Below are positions 1 to 11,429 of a stretch of 64,000 nucleotides of DNA, piece after piece. Source of the DNA: Odobenus rosmarus divergens (taxonomy: Eukaryota > Chordata > Mammalia > Carnivora > Odobenidae). The notes beneath the pieces were generated by a model. It made no database searches and was not told where the DNA came from. It saw only the letters and a program-made list of their open reading frames with translations. Numbering within the stretch: position 1 is the first letter of the stretch; every line of letters starts with the position of its first letter. The DNA lies in the NCBI RefSeq assembly GCF_000321225.1, contig NW_004451869.1:124001-188000 (forward strand), given 5' to 3'. The position numbers and the translations under genes were made by a program.

Positions 1-437
1 ACATAGCAGGACATGCATGTGCATGCACATATATAACATACATGAATGCAAACACCACACTCATACATGTACACACACCATGCACATACATGTGCACACA
101 CATAGATAGCATATATGAATGTACACACCACACACATACACGTGCACACACACCAGCACATACATGTGCATGCACAGAGATAGCATACATGAATGCAAAT
201 GCCACACACATACATGTACACACACCATGCACATGCATGTGCACACACATAGATAGCATATGTGAATGCACACACCACACACATACACGTGCACACATAC
301 CATGCACATACACGTGCATGCACAGAGTTAACATACAAGAACACACAGCATACACATACACATGCACATACCACACACATACATGTACACACAACCCCAC
401 ACACATACATGTGCACACACACCATCCATGTACACTT
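1..437. repeat. CA-rich minisatellite with 147-bp higher-order unit
   Basis: The stretch is built from CACACA, ACATACATGTGCA and related words. A landmark ATGAATG-like word recurs near 42, 115, 189, 262 and, degraded, 335, giving a basic period of 73-74 bp. Units 1 and 3 resemble each other more than their neighbours (both carry GCAAA followed by a CACAC word), as do units 2 and 4 (both carry ACACGTGCACACA). The true period is therefore about 147 bp. Because 147 is a multiple of three, one reading frame stays open through the array; this is a by-product and not evidence of a gene. From about 335 the order decays into plain CA-rich DNA. Confidence 0.85.
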
Positions 438-2864
438 TCTCCTTTGACTCCTTCCCTGGAGCCGAACCATCGGTCCCTAAAGACTCTGGAGGGCACAAGG
501 TACTAGGTGGTCCGCCAAAATCCGCATGGCGAGCTCAGGCCTTATGGAAATCAGATTGAGTCCTAGAAGACATGTGGGGAGAAAATACACACAGGTCATG
601 TCTACACGGTACCAGAAACCACTCTCATTGGTACATGGACTCCTTAGCTGGAAATAGATCAGAAAATAAAAATGCAGGCAGAAGAGCGTTCCAGATACGC
701 TCCAATCCCTTCTGGCTGGTGCACAGATGTGAGTCGCAGACCAGCCAACAGGGAAGTGGGGCTCCAGTCCTCAGGTGTGGACTGTGGGGCTGGATCGGAG
801 CTAGGGGGGCCTCTGCCGTCCATAGGACAGCTGGCTCCTGTTACAGATGAGGACACTGAGTCTCAGAGGCCCACCGTCCACTGTCTGCCAGCTTGATGCT
901 GCCAGCCCTATCTGGAGCCTCCCCAAACCCAGGATCCCCATACCTCTGAGGATTTCTGGAAGCTTCCTTCAGGCTGAGGGTCCCTAGGTGCCTACCTCAC
1001 TCTTCTTCCCAGTCTACTCAGGCCCAACAGCCACATCAGAGCAGAGCAGAGCCCTGGTGGGCAATTTGCTCCCATCTCAAGTCCTCGGTCTCCCATCTGT
1101 ATAATGGGTGGGTTGCCTCGGTTCCCTTTGGGCTGTGCTGCTCACTGACCCTATTCCACCCCACAGAGCCAGCAAGGCCCTTCTCAGGACTCGCTTCTCG
1201 ATCTTGCTCCCACCCCACAGAAGAGCCCAAAGCTCTAGTACTCTCCTGGCTTCTTGGTCTTGGAGAAAAGACCGTTGGGAACAATAGCTCACAAAGTCTA
1301 AGAAACCAGAGCCCAACAGAGTGGCAGGAAACGGTCAAGCCCAACCCTAAAACCAGGCCATCACACTCCCGGCTCGGCGCCCTCCCCAGGTCACCTCTGC
1401 TGCCTCTGGGGTGGATCCTGTCAGGGCTGAGATGGCCCCACGCTCACTGTGCCCCCCATCTCGGCCTCCTGGGGTCAGGCATCTGGCACGCGCACATGGT
1501 CCAGAACATTCACTACACGCAGATAACAAGCCGTGTGTGGGAGACGCCCCTGGAGTACTGACTGCCAACTCTCGTCAGCCCTTGGTGCCATGCCTGCCCC
1601 CGCGGAACCCATGCTGCGTGAACTTAGACCACCTTCCCCGGACACCATCTAGTGTGTCGGCTCACAGCCCCACGCTCCTCTCCACTCCCGATGGGGGCTG
1701 CCCCTGGCATGAGACCCTAGACCCAGGCCTAGACCCTCCCCAGGTTTGTGCTTGTGCCACCTGGAAGGAGGGTAATTAACACCCAGGGGGCAGAACTGGC
1801 ACAGCGATGCCCCTATAGAGTCAGTCACTTATTCTTTCGACCGTGAATGTGCCAGAAAGACCTTTGCCTTCTGAAGCTCCTGTTCCCAGCCGAGGCCTGA
1901 GGTTTCGCCCTGGCCCTCCAAGCTTCGGGGTCCCGAAGGACCACCTGTCCACTGACAACCACGAGCCCAGCCTGGAGCTGTGCCTGCAGCTTTTAATGCC
2001 GCCCCGCATCCTGCCGGTAGGGACGCAAGCAAGGGCTGTGGTGCCCGCCACACAGACTACCGGCCACACCGGGGCCAGGCCTGCCGTGACGGATGTGGCT
2101 GACGGCAGCACCCGGCTCAGGGACAGCAGAGCCCTCCTTCCCAACCCAGGGTGAAAGCACCAATCGCACCTTCTGGGGCCTTCCCCAGCCGCAGGTGGGC
2201 CTGGGAGCCTGAGCACATGGGGCCTGCAAACCTTTTCCATGAATCAAGAGAGACACCTGGTGGCTGTCGTGGGCGCCCCGGCTTCCTGCTCCGCCTGGCC
2301 TTCTGGGCACCTCGGCCCTGGTCCAGCTGCCCCGGCAGTTGCGCCCAGCCTGACCCGACCTGGCCCTCCTCCCGGGGACCGGCTGTCTTCCCGAAGGACT
2401 TCAGAAGTCCTGCCGTGCTGGCGGGGATCTCAGCTCTGAAAGCCAACCCATGTGGAGCCCTGGCGTCCTCAAGCTGAGATGGTCCTGCTCCAGAGGGAAC
2501 TCTTACTAGCAGAAGAAGGCAAATACATTTCTTACTAGCAGAATTTCCCCCAGCGGGAACCTCTCAGAAGCTTTGCCCTGGGTCCAGGAGGCCCTGCCCA
2601 TCCCCTCTACCTCCCCGTCAAGGGGAGCTGGAGGGCCACCTCCCCAGAGCCTCCCCAGGTCCCGTCCCCCAGAAATGTGGCTTCCATTCATGGGACTCCA
2701 AGTTGGGATAAGGTAGGTACTTGGTTCTTCACCTTTGACTGGACCAGAACCTTCTGGACTTTCTCCCAGCATGGTCTGACACTGTGAATTAATTTTTTTT
2801 TTCAGTGAATGAAGACCTTTAATGCATGGATGCAAATGGTGGGTTCTGCAGAAGATTTATGGGG
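438..2864. other. single-copy DNA, no gene recognised
   Basis: No recognisable exon, young repeat or RNA gene is visible. A short stretch near 835-890 (TTACAGATGAGGACACTGAG) resembles the reverse strand of a MIR. A stretch near 1080-1140 has a weak MIR-like look. 1821-2480 is GC-rich with scattered CpG and open frames on both strands. Those frames have no start context, domain or splice structure that I recognise. Confidence 0.5.
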
Positions 2865-3185
2865 TTTTTTTTAAAATTGTGGCAAAATACACATAACACG
2901 AAATGTACCACCTTAACCATTTTTTTTAGTGCATAGTCCAGTGGCTTTAAGTGCATTTGCACTGATGTGCCGCCACCCCCACCATCCATCTGCAGAACCT
3001 TCTCTTGTGCCCCAAAAGAAACTCTGTCCCCATTAAAGACTCACTCCCCATCCCCTCCGCCGGCCACTGGCAACCCCCCACTCTTCTTTCTGTCTCTAAG
3101 AATTGGACTTGTGAAACTGTGAATTAAGTTGCATCTCTTTTATGTTTGTTTTGCCCACCCCTATGATGCGATAGGATTTCTCTGG
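2865..3185 (-). mobile_element. old L1 3' UTR fragment
   Basis: The strand as written reads like the reverse complement of a mammalian L1M 3' end. It has AAATACACATAACA, a CAGTGGCTTTAAGTGCATTTGCA-type stretch, a CACCATCC word, then CCCCATTAAA and ACTCCCCATCCCC, in the usual order. It is diverged and truncated on both sides. Confidence 0.65.
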
Positions 3186-3589
3186 TCCCTGAGCACGGAT
3201 GCATTCTGTTCTCAGCACTGGGCACTGCCTGACCCAGGAGGAGGGTAGATACACTGGAAGTTCCTTTGTTCCCGCATTTACACGAACATCCTGGGAGCCT
3301 CTGCCGAGTCAGCTGTGTCTGGTGCTGGAGACAGGTCTGGGGAGAGCACAGCCATGCCCTCTCGGAGCTGACCCTGCTGCCAGCGAGGAAAATGAGGAAA
3401 ATGTTAACGAGTCACAACACAAACATTTACATACTTTTACAATTGTGATGTTGCTCTTTGGCAACCCTTGGGGAGCTAGGAGGGCAGGTGCATCTAGCTG
3501 GGGAAATCAGAGCGGCTTCCCCGCGGAAGTCAACTGAGCCCTCCCGGGAGAGGAAGAGCATCAGGTGAAGGAGGGAGAACAGAGGAAGC
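3186..3589. other. single-copy DNA, no gene recognised
   Basis: The region includes a CTGGTGCTGGAGACAGG...GAGCTGACC stretch (3320-3380) that resembles part of a very old interspersed repeat, but the family cannot be fixed by eye. Confidence 0.35.
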
Positions 3590-3990
3590 GAGAGTTCTTA
3601 CTGCTGCCGTAACAAGTACCCAGCAGGGCAGTGGCTGAAAATGACACAGACCTGTCCCTCCTCTGGTTCTGGAGGTCAGAGGTCCCAACATGGAAATGTC
3701 AGCAGGGCTGGTTCCTTCTGGAGGCTCTAGAGGAGAACCCACTTCCCTGGCTTGACCAGCTTCTAGAAGCTACCTCCATTCCTTGGCCCGCAGCCCAGTC
3801 TCCATCGGCAAAGTCGGTTCTCTCTTCCACTTCCATCGGCACGTCTCTTGCTCTGTCTCCAATAATCCTATCTCCTTCCTTCCTTTATAAGGACCCTCGT
3901 GGCTACATGGAGCCCACCTGAATAATCCCAGATGGTATCTCCATCTCAAGGTCCTTACGGTAATCACCCACAGCTTCCCCTCCACTGTAC
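3590..3990 (-). mobile_element. MaLR/MLT1-like LTR remnant
   Basis: It begins with TTACTGCTGCCGTAACAAGTA, followed by TTCTGGAGGTCAGAGGTCC, TTCCTTCTGGAGGCTCTAG, TTCCTTGGCCC, TATAAGGACCCTCGTGG and ATCTCAAGGTCCTTA. That word order belongs to a common ancient mammalian LTR-like repeat read in reverse complement. The subfamily is not determinable without a library search. Confidence 0.5.
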
Positions 3991-4184
3991 AAGCTTCTAG
4001 GTCTGAATAGCTTCTAGGTCAGGACAAGGACTTCTAGGCAGACCGTTATTCTGCCTTCTGCAGGAGCTAATGGGACCAGAGTTGGGCATCTCCTTTTTCA
4101 AGGGGGGAAGAGATTTGTATGGTGGCTTCTGTGCCCCCAGGGAACGCGATAGCCACCATAATGTGAGGTTCCGATTTATGACTC

Positions 4185-4290
4185 GTGCTGCCATTTATTA
4201 AGTGTATGATCTCAGCTGCTATGTATTTAATCCTCCCCTGACCTCGTGAAGTGAGCAGTGCTATGGCCGCCACCCCATTTCTCAGGTGCA
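4185..4290 (-). mobile_element. MIR fragment
   Basis: TTTATTAAGTGTATGATCTCA, TATTTAATCCTCCCCTGAC and CCCCATTTCTCAGG follow the order of a MIR 3' half in reverse complement. Confidence 0.45.
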
Positions 4291-6603
4291 TGCACAGAAG
4301 CCCCACAGCCCAGCCCAGCCCAGTTCTGAGCCTCCAGCCTCCAGCCGCCAGCTTCCCAGCCAGTCCTCCCAAAGCAGCACCAGCTTCCGCTGGAATGTAT
4401 GGAAATGCAAGGAATTCACGATTCCCATCCGTGACCTGCTGAGTCAGAAATGTTGGCCATGGACCGGCCCTCCAGGGTCTAACAAGCTCTCTGTGCGATT
4501 CTGTTGCCTTCCATATGTGAAGGTGCTTCCTCTTGGGGCCCCTTCTTACCCTCCCGACCCAGAGCTCAGCTGGGCTCATTCCAGACCGGCCTCTGTCTCT
4601 GCCAGGAAGACCCTCACCACCGCACCCCACAGGGACTCTGCACAGGTCTCGTGGGGGGCAGCGACGTCCCCCAGCTTCTCTCTGGCCAGGGAGCAGGAAC
4701 AAGACTTTGACCTAGTACTCTCCCCACCACTCTGTGTGCGTGTGCATGTGTCCCTGTGTGTGCACGCGTGTATGCGTGCATGAGTACCCGTCTCTCCACC
4801 CGCCCCAGTCCCGAGCTCCAAACGCCTCTGAGGCAGGGACAGAGACTTAGCAGTGGATTCAAGGAACAGAGAACAGACCCTAGTCAACCAGATGTAAGTA
4901 CAGGCGACTCCCCTATGTGACTTCCTGAACCACTAAGGTGAATCCCAGGCATGCTCTAGGGATGCAGAAGGAGCACTGACCTTACTCACGACCACGATGG
5001 CACCTTCCTCAGTGGCTTTGGAGGACACGGAACAGCTGGTGGGCAAAGAGAAGGGCTTCATCTGTCCTCAGGGTTGGGAACATGGGGCACCATCCCACGC
5101 AGGCGCCACGATGCTGCTCTATGCCCGAACTGGCCAAGCGGGAGCAAGTCTGGTTTCTTCAGTGGTTTTCAAACTGTGCTCCATGCAGCCCGAGAGTGCC
5201 CACGGAGGAGAGGGGAGGCGAGGGCCACAGACAGGGTGGGCTCCAAGCCCCCAGCCACCCAGGCTTTGCTTCCTCTGCCGCATCTCTGTGTGTCCAGGAA
5301 GCTGTTTAAGAAAGAGAGGGAGCGCCCCGTCGCGGAGGGGGGGACAAATGTGAAGCAGCCACATTCATTGTTGTGACGGCAGCCTCGTTTACTGCCCTGA
5401 CCACGCTCTGTGGAATACTGTCCCCCCTGCACCCTTCCAGGACTTCTCGGAGGATCCCAGCATCGTCCAGGCATTTCTGGTTCCTCCGGTCCAGTCCCAT
5501 CACTTAGCCATATTAACACTCATCTTTTCTTCTTCCCCAGATGTGCATCAGGCTTCCTCCCACGGGTCTCGAAGCGGGGAGGGAGGGTAGCCTTCTGGGC
5601 CCTTCCAGGACCCTGGCCCCTCTGCCGTGTTTGGGGTGGGGAGGACAGACACTGCAAAGGAGGAGGGGTTGCCTTGCTAACGAGCAGTTGGTGGGTCCCG
5701 CTGGGTTCCATGCTCAGTCCACCGTGGGGGTCCGTCCCTGCAAAGAGGGAACAGGTGTCGGTCAGGATGAGGAATGACCTCGCCACAACAGGCACCTCGG
5801 AGACCTCGCCTGGCCGAGGCCTGCCCCCACTCACGTCACAGGCTGATGGGTGTGGGCTGTCCTCCAACTGTCTGGATGCTGCTCCAGCAGAAGGAAAGAG
5901 AGACACACAGCCAGCACACCAGCTCTTCATTGCCTTGGCCCAGAAGTGACTGCGTCACTTGGCCAGAGCTAGTCAATAGCGCCAACTAAACTTAAAGGGA
6001 ATGTTCACACCGACTCATAGACTGTTGAGTGAGCACTAAGTGTGTTTCCCCAGCATGCAAATGTGGTGTAAGCCTTCACACAGCCTCCTCCATCCCAGGG
6101 GACCCACTGAGAGAGGGACAGCCAATGGGCTACGCTCTGAGCCCTTTTCTGGTGGCCCTCACATACCCAGGGTCCGATTTCTCCCCCACCTTCTCCCCAC
6201 GGAGCCACAGAATCCTTGGGGTCTCCTCCCAGAGCCATAGAGAACTGGGGAGGGGAGGGTGTATGTCTCACACCTGCAGAATTCTCTAGACCAGAAATAG
6301 ACCACAGTCGTGTCAAGTTCTCCCAACAAACCCACCAGCCCGTTGCAGGCCAGTCTGATGGCAGGGGTCAGAGCACATGAGCAGACCCACAGCTTAGCAA
6401 GGGCAGGAGCAGGGAGTGAGTCCCCACCCTACCACCACTCCTAACCTCCTCCAGTGATTTTCTTTCCTGCTCTCTCACTTGCTCTGAAGACAGGGGAGGG
6501 AAATGCCACAGGGAAACGCTGGAAAAAGCTCTTTACCTCAAATTCTACTCCTTCCCCTCCACCATCAGATGCCATAGACCCAAGGAGGGGTGGTAAGCAA
6601 AGA
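4291..6603. other. single-copy DNA, no gene recognised
   Basis: There is no convincing exon or dated repeat. A 50-bp GT/GC-rich near-alternating purine-pyrimidine tract lies at 4731-4783. Several open frames up to about 180 codons occur on both strands, but they overlap each other, have no recognisable domain and fit chance in GC-rich DNA. Confidence 0.45.
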
Positions 6604-7044
6604 CAGTATACCTTGTAGATATTGCAGGTTTGCTTCCAGACCACGGCAATAAAACGAATATCGCAATAAAACAGGCCAAATGGATTTTTTTATTTCCCAG
6701 TGCCTATAAAAGTTATGTTTCCACTATACCATACTCCATTAAGTGTGCGATAGCATTATGTCTAAAAAAAAAAAAAGTAAAAACTGCTAACCATCATCTG
6801 AGCTTTTAGGGAGTCATAATCACTGATCACAAATCACCATAACAAAGACCATCATGAAAAAATTCGAAATATTGCGAGCATTGCCAAAATGTGACACAGA
6901 GACACCAAGCGAGCAAATGCTGTGGGAAAAACGGTGCAGGAAGACTTGCTCGACGCAGGGCTGCCCCAAACCGTCAAGCTGGGAAAAAAAACACAGTATC
7001 TGCAGTGCTTCATAATGTGAAGTGCGCCAAGACGAAGTATGCCT
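6604..7044 (-). mobile_element. Tigger1-derived non-autonomous DNA transposon
   Basis: The left end reads CAGTATACCTTGTAGATATT and the right end closes with GACGAAGTATGCCT, an imperfect terminal inverted pair of the Tigger CAGGCATACC type. Internal landmarks include GCAATAAAACGAATATCGC, GCATTATGTCTAAAAAAA, CTAACCATCATCTGAGC, then a jump to CACTGATCACAAATCACC, AATATTGCGAGCATTGCCAAA, TGTGACACAGAGACAC and GACTTGCTCGACGCAGGG. The transposase region is missing: sequence from the two element ends is joined near 6820, leaving about 440 bp of a parent of roughly 2.4 kb. It is old and immobile. Confidence 0.8.
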
Positions 7045-7214
7045 ATATACCGATTAACTCCAAATTGGGGGGCGGGGGCAGAATTGACAGCTTTCTGTGC
7101 AACGCGAGGTACACAATAGCTTCTTTCCCCAGTCAAAGCAATAGGAAAAAAAATCCCCCTCGCCACCCTGTTCCACCATAGCCCTCCATAGGAGACGTTG
7201 TCAGAATGACACCT
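7045..7214. other. unassigned spacer
   Basis: The spacer contains a G-run (GGGGGGCGGGGGC, about 7065-7079) and nothing else I recognise. Confidence 0.4.
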
Positions 7215-7357
7215 TCTGGAATTAGCGGTGATGGGCACACAACCTGGTGAATATACACCTTAAAGGGGCGCATTTATGGTATGTGAATTCTATCTCAATG
7301 CTTTCAACGTGAGTTGAAAGTGGGAAAAGATGTCACCAGAATGTGCAGTAAAAAAAA
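7215..7357 (+). mobile_element. L1 3' end ending in A-tail
   Basis: GGGCACACAACCTGGTGAATA, ACACCTTAAAGGGGCGCATT and TATGGTATGTGAATTCTATC followed by TCTCAATGCTTTC match the order of an L1M 3' terminus. The A-rich end (AAAAAAA at 7351-7357) leads straight into the GAA repeat. Confidence 0.6.
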
Positions 7358-7462
7358 GAAGAAGAAGAAGAAGAAGAAGAAGAAGAAGAAGAAGAAGAAG
7401 AAGAAGAAGAAGAAGAAGAAGAAGAAGAAGAAGAAGAAGAAGAAGAAGAAGAAGAAGAAGAA
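7358..7462 (+). repeat. pure (GAA)35 trinucleotide repeat
   Basis: There are 35 uninterrupted GAA units (105 bp), with no phase break from the first G at 7358 to the last at 7460. The tract follows the A-tail of an L1 3' end, a common birthplace for GAA repeats. The reverse strand is (TTC)35. The open frames through it (poly-Arg and poly-Leu) are artefacts of the repeat. Confidence 0.97.
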
Positions 7463-8399
7463 AGGATTCTAAGGCTGAAAAGAGTTTAAAGCCACCAGGC
7501 TGGCCGCTGTCTAGACCCCGCCTCCGGGACCGCCCATGCGCGGTGGCCGCGGGGTTCCCCGGGTTATTAATGGGGCACCACTGCCACCTAGTGTTCATAG
7601 GGGTGAACAGCAAGAAAATGAGGCACTTGGAAGTGACAGAGGGTGCGGGGAACGGAAGGCAGGAGAGGGGCTCCGGGTAGCCCGCACCCCTTCCCCACAA
7701 CCCCCCAAAACGTTCTCACCTGCCCTCCTCCCAGAACTACACCCCAGCAGGGTGCAGGGGCTCAAAATAGCCATTGCCTGATTCTTGGGCTGGTGTGTAA
7801 ATAAAACTTGGTGAGTATGATTCGAACCCACTTCCTTAGGATTATATTGACAAAATGGGGGCAGCTCTAGGCCCAGAGAGCTCCTGGACCTGCTGTGAGC
7901 CCTCTGGACCCCTTACTGCTTCTAGAAGCTTCTATGGCTGTCTCAGCTGAAAATGAAGGGGGTCCAGAGTTGCACACTTAGTGTTGACCCAGCCAGCTGG
8001 GCTCCCCCAGTGAGGGGGGCAGGCCAGGTGAGGTGCTGGCATCCCACCGCGTCTACAGTACCGACAGACCGGCTCCAACAGGATCCCCGGCCCAGGGGGT
8101 CAAAACATAGCTATTTGTTCATGCAGAGAGTCAGAAATTGAGACAATATGTGAAATCCTTCGGGTTTTTGTCACTGGTTTCATGTTTTTCAAAGACTATG
8201 ACCAGAAGATCCATCCCTTATGAATTATTCCTGCCAGAAAGGCATAACCTGCTTGGAAAACATCAGACAAACCCAAACTATGGGCCAGTCTACAAAACAA
8301 GCGAGCTTCTCAAAACTAGCAAGATGAAAAAAGACAAAGAAAGAGCAACTATTGTGGATTAAAGGCAAATAGAGATAGGACATCTAAACTCGGCGCACG
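7463..8399. other. single-copy DNA, no gene recognised
   Basis: A CpG-containing GC-rich patch lies at 7500-7570. 8138-8362 has an open frame of 74 codons on the plus strand with no recognised domain. It sits next to a probable old repeat, so I do not call it a gene. Confidence 0.45.
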
Positions 8400-8786
8400 G
8401 CCTGGGATTAAATGCTAGACCAGGCAAGGGAGAGAAAAGATTGCCGGAAATGACAGTATGGGGGGACATTGCCAAAACTTAAATACGTCTGTTAAAGATT
8501 AGATGATGGTATTGTATCAAAGTTGACTGCACTTTGATAGAGAACATCTTTACTCTTATGAAATACACGCTGACATATTTAGGGGTGAAGGCATGATGTC
8601 CACAACTAACCTTCAACTGGTTAAAGAAAAAAAATACGTACATACTGAAAGCAATCTGTGGCAAAATGTTAATAGTCGGTCTTTATACAATTGTTGCAAC
8701 TACTGATCTTTATACCATTGTCCTATACTGTGGTTATCCTGTTGTTTATACTGTTGTTGGCAACAATAAGTTGGAAATTTTTTCCA
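8400..8786. mobile_element. ancient interspersed repeat, family unresolved
   Basis: AGATTAGATGATGGTATTGTATCAA, AAATACACGCTGACATATTTAGGGGTGAAGGCATGATGTCC-type order and GGCAAAATGTTAATAGTCGG resemble a well-dispersed ancient mammalian repeat that I recognise by pattern but cannot name. Confidence 0.35.
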
Positions 8787-9004
8787 TTTTTTTAAAGATT
8801 TATTTGAGAGAGAGAGGAAGAGAGAGGACAAGAAACAGAGCATGAGTGGGGGGAGCGGCAGAGGGAGAGAGGGGGAGAGAATCTCAAGCAGACTCTCCAC
8901 TGAGCATGGAGCCCCACGCGGGGCTCGATCTCACAACCCTAAGATCATGAGCTGATCCGAAATCAAGAGTCAGACGCTTAACTGACTGAGCCACCCAGGC
9001 GCCC
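8787..9004 (-). mobile_element. Can-SINE
   Basis: As written it begins with a T-run and TTAAAGATTTATTTGAGAGAG (the reversed A/T tail and CT tract). It ends with ACTGACTGAGCCACCCAGGC followed by GCCC, the reversed tRNA-Lys-like head. The reversed B-box region GGGGCTCGATCTCACAACCC is present. No clear target-site duplication was found. Confidence 0.93.
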
Positions 9005-10132
9005 AGTTTGTTTGTTGTTTTTTTTAAGACAGGAACATCCAGCCCAGGGACCACCAGTTTTCACCCTCAGGATTAGGTGCCCTCCCAGGGGCTTGCAAAT
9101 CCGACATGGTGTGGAACAGACCAGGCTGGCAAAGCCGGGGTGCAGGAGAAGCTCCAGGCTCTGGCTCATCTCACCTCTTTCTCTGCTCATCTCTGTCCCT
9201 TCCCCTTGGTCAGTGGGAAGATGATCCCCTCCTGTCCTTCCCCGACTCACAGGCAGGTCCGAGGTGCTGTGCTGCACAGAGGACAGTCCCAGCCCATGAT
9301 CGGGTGTAGTCCCAGCAATGCCTCCAAGTTCCTAGGTGACCTTGAGTGAGTCCCGGTTTTTCTGCTGGTAACTTGGGACAGCAGCTAGAACAAGGTGTCA
9401 TCGAGGGACGGGGGCCAGGGCCTGGGCAGAGAAGCCCTAGGAAGGTCCCATGACCCTCTGAGTCACCTGTTGGGGGGCAGGAGTGTGGGGAGGAGGGGAG
9501 GAAGGAAGGCACACCCTCTGCCTCCATCATATCAAAGTCAGCTTTACTGGTGCTTTCGCTGCTTTGCATCCTTATAAGGTGGGGGATAGGGAACAAGAGC
9601 TAATAAATCCTGACCACAGTGTGGCAATGCCAGTGAGGGGGCAGGGGGGAGACAGGTGCCTTGGCCACCCCCTCAGGGTAGGCCAGCTCAGAAGGGAAAG
9701 CTGATTAAAGCATCCACCTTACTCCCTCCCCGATCATCTCAATATGGGCGGTCACCCCAAACCTCCTTGGCTTCCCAAAAAACCTACAGGCTCAACTCCA
9801 TGGGTTTTCTTTGGCCACATTGGAGTTTCCACCTGAATTTGACCGGCTCTTCACACCCTGCGCCCAGCTGCTGTCTCAGGCTGCTGAGACCCCTGGGGCT
9901 GGGGGTCCTTGCACTTCAGGCTTTGGCACCCCAAGCTAGAAACCAGATCAGCCCAAAAGGCTCTCCCTCCTGCCACTCCACATCCAATCAGTCTCTCAAA
10001 TTATTCTACAGCCCAGATCTCATCTGCACCCCTGCTGCACGGTCCTCGGGCACATCTTCTAGAACAACTTCAAAATCACCCGTCTGCTTGCTGGTCTTGG
10101 CTCTGAGCTGCCTTCCTCCCGCAGACAGCACC
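9005..10132. other. single-copy DNA, no gene recognised
   Basis: GC-moderate DNA with overlapping short open frames on both strands. I see no domain, splice pattern or clear repeat. Confidence 0.45.
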
Positions 10133-10316
10133 ATTTATTTGAGAGAGAGAGAGAGAGAGAGAGAGCAAGAAAGGGGGGAGGGGCAGAGGGAGAGGGAGAA
10201 GCAGGTTTCCCGCTGAGCAGGGAACCCGATGCGGGGCTGGATCCCAGGACCTGAGCCAGGATCATGACCTGAGCCAAAGGCAGACGCTTAACTGACTGAG
10301 CCACCCAGGTGCCCCT
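10133..10316 (-). mobile_element. Can-SINE, lacking its A-tail
   Basis: ATTTATTTGAGAGAGAGAG begins directly after non-repeat sequence, so the A-rich 3' end of the element is missing or very short. The reversed head ACTGACTGAGCCACCCAGGT and GCCCC closes the element. It abuts an L1 3' end. Confidence 0.9.
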
Positions 10317-10535
10317 AAACCGTAAGAGAAGCTTAAGGATAGAGAACAAACTGAGGGTTGATGAAGAGAGGTGCGGGGAACAGGGGCTGGTTGGGGGATG
10401 GGCATTAAGGAGGGCACTTGATATGATGAGCACTGGATGTTATATGTAAGTGATGAATCACTGAATTCTACTCCTGAAACCAATATTGCACTGCTTGTTA
10501 ACTTACTAGAATTTTTTTTTAAACTCAGAAGAAAA
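10317..10535 (+). mobile_element. carnivore L1 3' UTR end
   Basis: GAACAAACTGAGGGTTGATG, GGGATGGGCATTAAGGAGGG, GATGAGCACTGGATGTTATA, GTGATGAATCACTGAATTC, TCCTGAAACCAATATTGCAC and a poor A-rich end match the arrangement of the younger L1 3' UTR at 55377-55814. It is a 5'-truncated copy. Confidence 0.75.
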
Positions 10536-11429
10536 AGAAATAGAAATGTTCAACACTGCCCTAAAGCACAGGCTCCACCCCACCCTGGGGTGCTTCATAC
10601 AAGGGAAGAATATACCAGAAACTCTGTATGTATTTTATGTCTCACTCCTTGTTAATTGCTTTTGGGGGTGTTTTCTGTTGAGGATCCGTGAGTGTCACTT
10701 ACAAATATCAAACATACACATCTTGGGGTAGCCTGCTCGAGTCTTTGACCCAGAGGGATGCACAATTCAAAAAGCCTGTTGATCGCCGCCACCAGCTGAA
10801 GGCTGAGACTCTGCTTTGCCCGAAGTCATCCAGTGATGGAGCCAGATGTCAAGCTCCAGACTGTTGGGCCCCAACATCAGCACATCCTCCCTGCTAACAG
10901 GCTGCCCAGGAAAAGGTGGAAATGTCAGGAACAAAGTGAACGGTTAACAGATTCGGATAATGCCCATTGTGAAGGGGAGCACCCCAGCTGCGAGGAGGGG
11001 GTCCCATGTCCCTGGGGGCTCAACCTACGCCTCTGACTACCTCGTGGCTAAAGTTCAACCCCCCACCCCGGGTGCCCCCATAGCCACAGTCCTGTAACAC
11101 TGCTCCGGGGACTGCAGGGAGGGGCGGCAGGGACGCGGGCCAGAAGTCAGGAAAACTAGGTTGGAGCCTGGTATTGTCACGAGTGCTCTCGCTGTGGGAT
11201 CCTGGCCTCGCTCTCCTGGGTCTACACTGGCGATCAGGCTTGGCAATGCGGAGGTCCATTTCCTGCTCTCCAGCGCCGATGCTGGGGGCGGGGGGGAGGA
11301 TCCTGCCTCACCCCTGCTGACCCTCCCTGACACACCTCCCAGCCTGACAGCAAGATGTGGCCAGACACTCTCTTCACGCAGGCCACCTCACCCCCCCGTT
11401 CCAGCAGCCGCTGTTTCTCAAATCAGCAC

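Noticed and set aside
42..506. 154-codon His/Thr-rich open frame
   Set aside because: The frame is open only because the minisatellite period is a multiple of three and its words lack stops; composition is that of CA repeats.
7330..7680. Open frame with a poly-Arg run (and poly-Leu on the other strand)
   Set aside because: The runs are the translation of (GAA)35; outside the repeat the frame has no domain.
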